Origin: Paragorgia papillata
Lineage: Eukaryota; Cnidaria; Anthozoa; Scleralcyonacea; Coralliidae
Length of the DNA stretch: 64,000 nucleotides
Direction of reading: 5' to 3'
Assembly: GCA_035771165.1 (NCBI GenBank)
Contig: JAWNZC010000342.1
Coordinates: 640,700-704,699 of the forward strand
The notes beneath the pieces were generated by a model. That model ran no database searches. It was not told the origin of the DNA and saw only the letters and a list, made by a program, of their open reading frames with translations. The position numbers and the translations under genes are program-made. The number at the start of each line of letters is the position of its first letter. Position 1 is the first letter of the stretch. Of this stretch, positions 62,295 to 64,000 are shown piece after piece.

Positions 62295-64000
62295 TTAGTA
62301 AGAGTTGTTTGTCTGCCTTTCATGATGAAAAGTTTTTTCGTCCAAACATAAATTGCATCTTTTTGATCCTCCCGTGTAGGAAATTGAGTGTTTTAGTATA
62401 GACCAGGTTATGTCGAAACTTTGGGTTTTTTCTTTTAGATTCCAAATGTATTTTGAAAGTTCCGTCTCATTTGAATACTTTTTATTCTGGAAAGATTTAG
62501 TATGGTTACGATATCGCTCTTTAAATGTACTTGCTGTCATGCCAATGTATTGCTTAGTGATGTTCGTGTTGCTTATGGAAATAGATGCCTTGTATACTAT
62601 GTTGTTTGTCATGCATTGCCCACGTAGGGGGCAATTGTCCTTAATCCTGCAATTGCAACTGCTTGTAACTATGCTTCGTGGCTTGCTTTTCCTGATTGTG
62701 CGTGAATTATGTTTCGTGATAATGGACTTGACGTTGTTCATGCAACTATAGCTAATCTTGACTGTGTTTCTGTTAAAAAGTTTGTGAAGCTTGTGTCCTG
62801 TTGGAAAGTGCTTGTCCAATAAGGCTAAGAAAATTGCGTCCTATGTTTGTTTTGACATTTTTGTTTAAATGGAGGGTTAAACCAGATGATATTGCGGTGT
62901 CTATTTCTGCGTGTTTGCTGTGGTGTTTCTTGTGTGTAGTTTAGCTCATGGTTGAAATTGCTGCGCCTTAATGCATCTTGGTAAATTGGTGCGGTTTCAT
63001 GGAATGTCTGCTCGTCAGACGAGAGGAGGGAAATGCGCTTGTTGATTGATGTAGGTAGCTGTCTTAAAATGCTTGGTGGGGTGGTTTGATTGCTTGTTTA
63101 TGTATAATGGATCGTCATTGGGCTTTCGAAAAGGTTTGTATTTTCCATTGCTTAGGTCGAAAGTAACGTCTAAAAAGTTTACTGAAGTTAAGTTTGCTTC
63201 TGCCGTGATTTTTAAGCCAAACTGTTCGAAAACTTTTGTGAAGATCTTTTCTTGTTTTGTCTGCCAATCGTGCGGTCTTATTTTTTAGTACTGCCAATCC
63301 GTCGTCTCTATATAGGCCAATATTTTGGTTGCCAAACTTTTTCCCTAGGTCGTTTAGAATGAAAAGGCCTACTAGTTCGCATACTTCAGCGCCGTCATAG
63401 CTACCCATGGTAACATGAAATAAACTGTTGCTGTCTTTTTTTATCCACGGTTTTTCGTTGTTGAAAAGGAGCGATTTTCTAGCGTGTTTTATTATTGAAA
63501 TGTCACTTTCGGTAATGATAGCCAAATTTCTGGCCCAAGATAATGCTTGGTCCAGAAGGTCTTCTGAAATTGAAGGGTAGAAATTAACAATGTCAAAACG
63601 AAATGAAGGTATGTCTGTTTTTTCTCTTCAATGTTGCCAAACCATTCGATTACTTCTTGTGTGTTTCTCCATTGATTTACGTTCAAAATGTTCCTTAACT
63701 TAGAGTTGATTTTATCAAGAATTACTTTGCTGAGCTTTCCGGACTCACTTTTAGCAGGATTAATTAATCGGCATGTTGGGTTGTTTTTCGAAATTATCCT
63801 TATGATCTTTGAGCGAAATAAATGTTTCGCGTTTTTTTCATGTGTTCAATACGGTCGCCAATTCCCAAGTTATTCGAAATGTGTTTCAGTTCATTGTCTA
63901 TCTGTTCTATGGTGCCCTCTGATCCATGTTTATATGTTTTTGTTATATTGTCATGCAAAAGATTGTTGTATGTGTCGAGCGAGGTTTCATAAATGTTTTC
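62295..64000 (-). pseudogene. Penelope reverse transcriptase / GIY-YIG protein, partial and frameshifted
   Basis: Reading leftward, the segment 63,686-63,492 encodes an RT palm approach, and 63,525-63,115 holds the RT catalytic motif YRDDG (Asp-Asp retained) in NIGLYRDDGLAVL. The linker 63,115-62,820 is conserved in other frames (SINKRISLLSSDEQTFHETA). The C-terminal ORF (62,819-62,295) has a CNCRIKDNCPLRGQC zinc-like motif, then a GIY-YIG nuclease (IVYKASIS...KQYIGMTASTFKERYRNH) and a final CNLCLDEK. The enzyme copies RNA at a nick made by its nuclease domain. At least three frame changes show the copy is inactive. Distal sequence is missing from the window. Confidence 0.88.

Larger units (their letters stand above)
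62053..64000 (-). mobile_element. Penelope-like retroelement, 3' part (cut by window edge)
   Basis: The element includes reverse transcriptase, linker, GIY-YIG endonuclease and a hammerhead-bearing tail, all leftward. The 5' part lies beyond 64,000. Several frameshifts interrupt the single expected ORF. Confidence 0.85.

Overview
The window is nuclear DNA of an invertebrate animal (a cnidarian- or mollusc-like genome is plausible, but the sequence does not settle the phylum). Genes have spliceosomal introns, host exons are few, and more than 90% of the window is transposons, virus-like elements, satellites and fold-back repeats. No bacterial-type operons, rRNA, tRNA or CRISPR were seen.

Layout. 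1-2.4 kb: a cluster of fold-back (hairpin) repeats. 2,443-9,793: a complete but decayed 7.35-kb Polinton-like element with inverted termini beginning AGTAGTA and 6-bp target duplications (CCAATC). It carries remnants of a packaging-type ATPase, a BRO-N/VRR-NUC/zinc-finger fusion, a zinc-ribbon protein and a protein-primed DNA polymerase B with an embedded endonuclease-VII domain, but no integrase or capsid genes that I can find. 10.7-14.0 kb: a small spliced host-like gene encoding a CCHC zinc-knuckle/RGG protein. Its first intron was invaded by a hammerhead-ribozyme-bearing repeat flanked by an inverted copy of the first exon. 14.66-16.54 and 30.42-35.72 kb: one ~206-bp satellite array split by the next element.

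16,545-30,419: a full-length 13.9-kb Polinton/Maverick (adintovirus-like) with perfect TCTGTG target duplications. Rightward genes: a Bcl-2-like candidate, a GRF zinc-finger protein, integrase with chromodomain, minor capsid, a basic core-like protein, major capsid and adenovirus-type protease. Leftward genes: two Polinton proteins of unknown function, packaging ATPase, a C2H2 protein and a five-exon DNA polymerase B. Integrase, major capsid, polymerase and one unknown gene each carry a single-base frameshift, so this copy is either recently dead or affected by assembly indels. The replication (PolB), integration (INT) and virion (capsids, protease, ATPase) modules together make it a provirus-like element.

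35.7-58.7 kb: a 23-kb array of a 38-bp minisatellite (about 600 units) with nested higher-order duplications. Its many long ORFs are artefacts. It starts inside a satellite monomer and ends inside a hAT transposase gene, which it truncates. 60.6-64 kb: the hAT 5' terminus, a second hammerhead-bearing repeat, one CIDE-N-domain host exon (DFF/CAD family), (TA)n tracts, a 54-bp-arm perfect palindrome, and the 3' part of a Penelope-like retroelement (RT and GIY-YIG) with its own hammerhead motif, running off the right edge.
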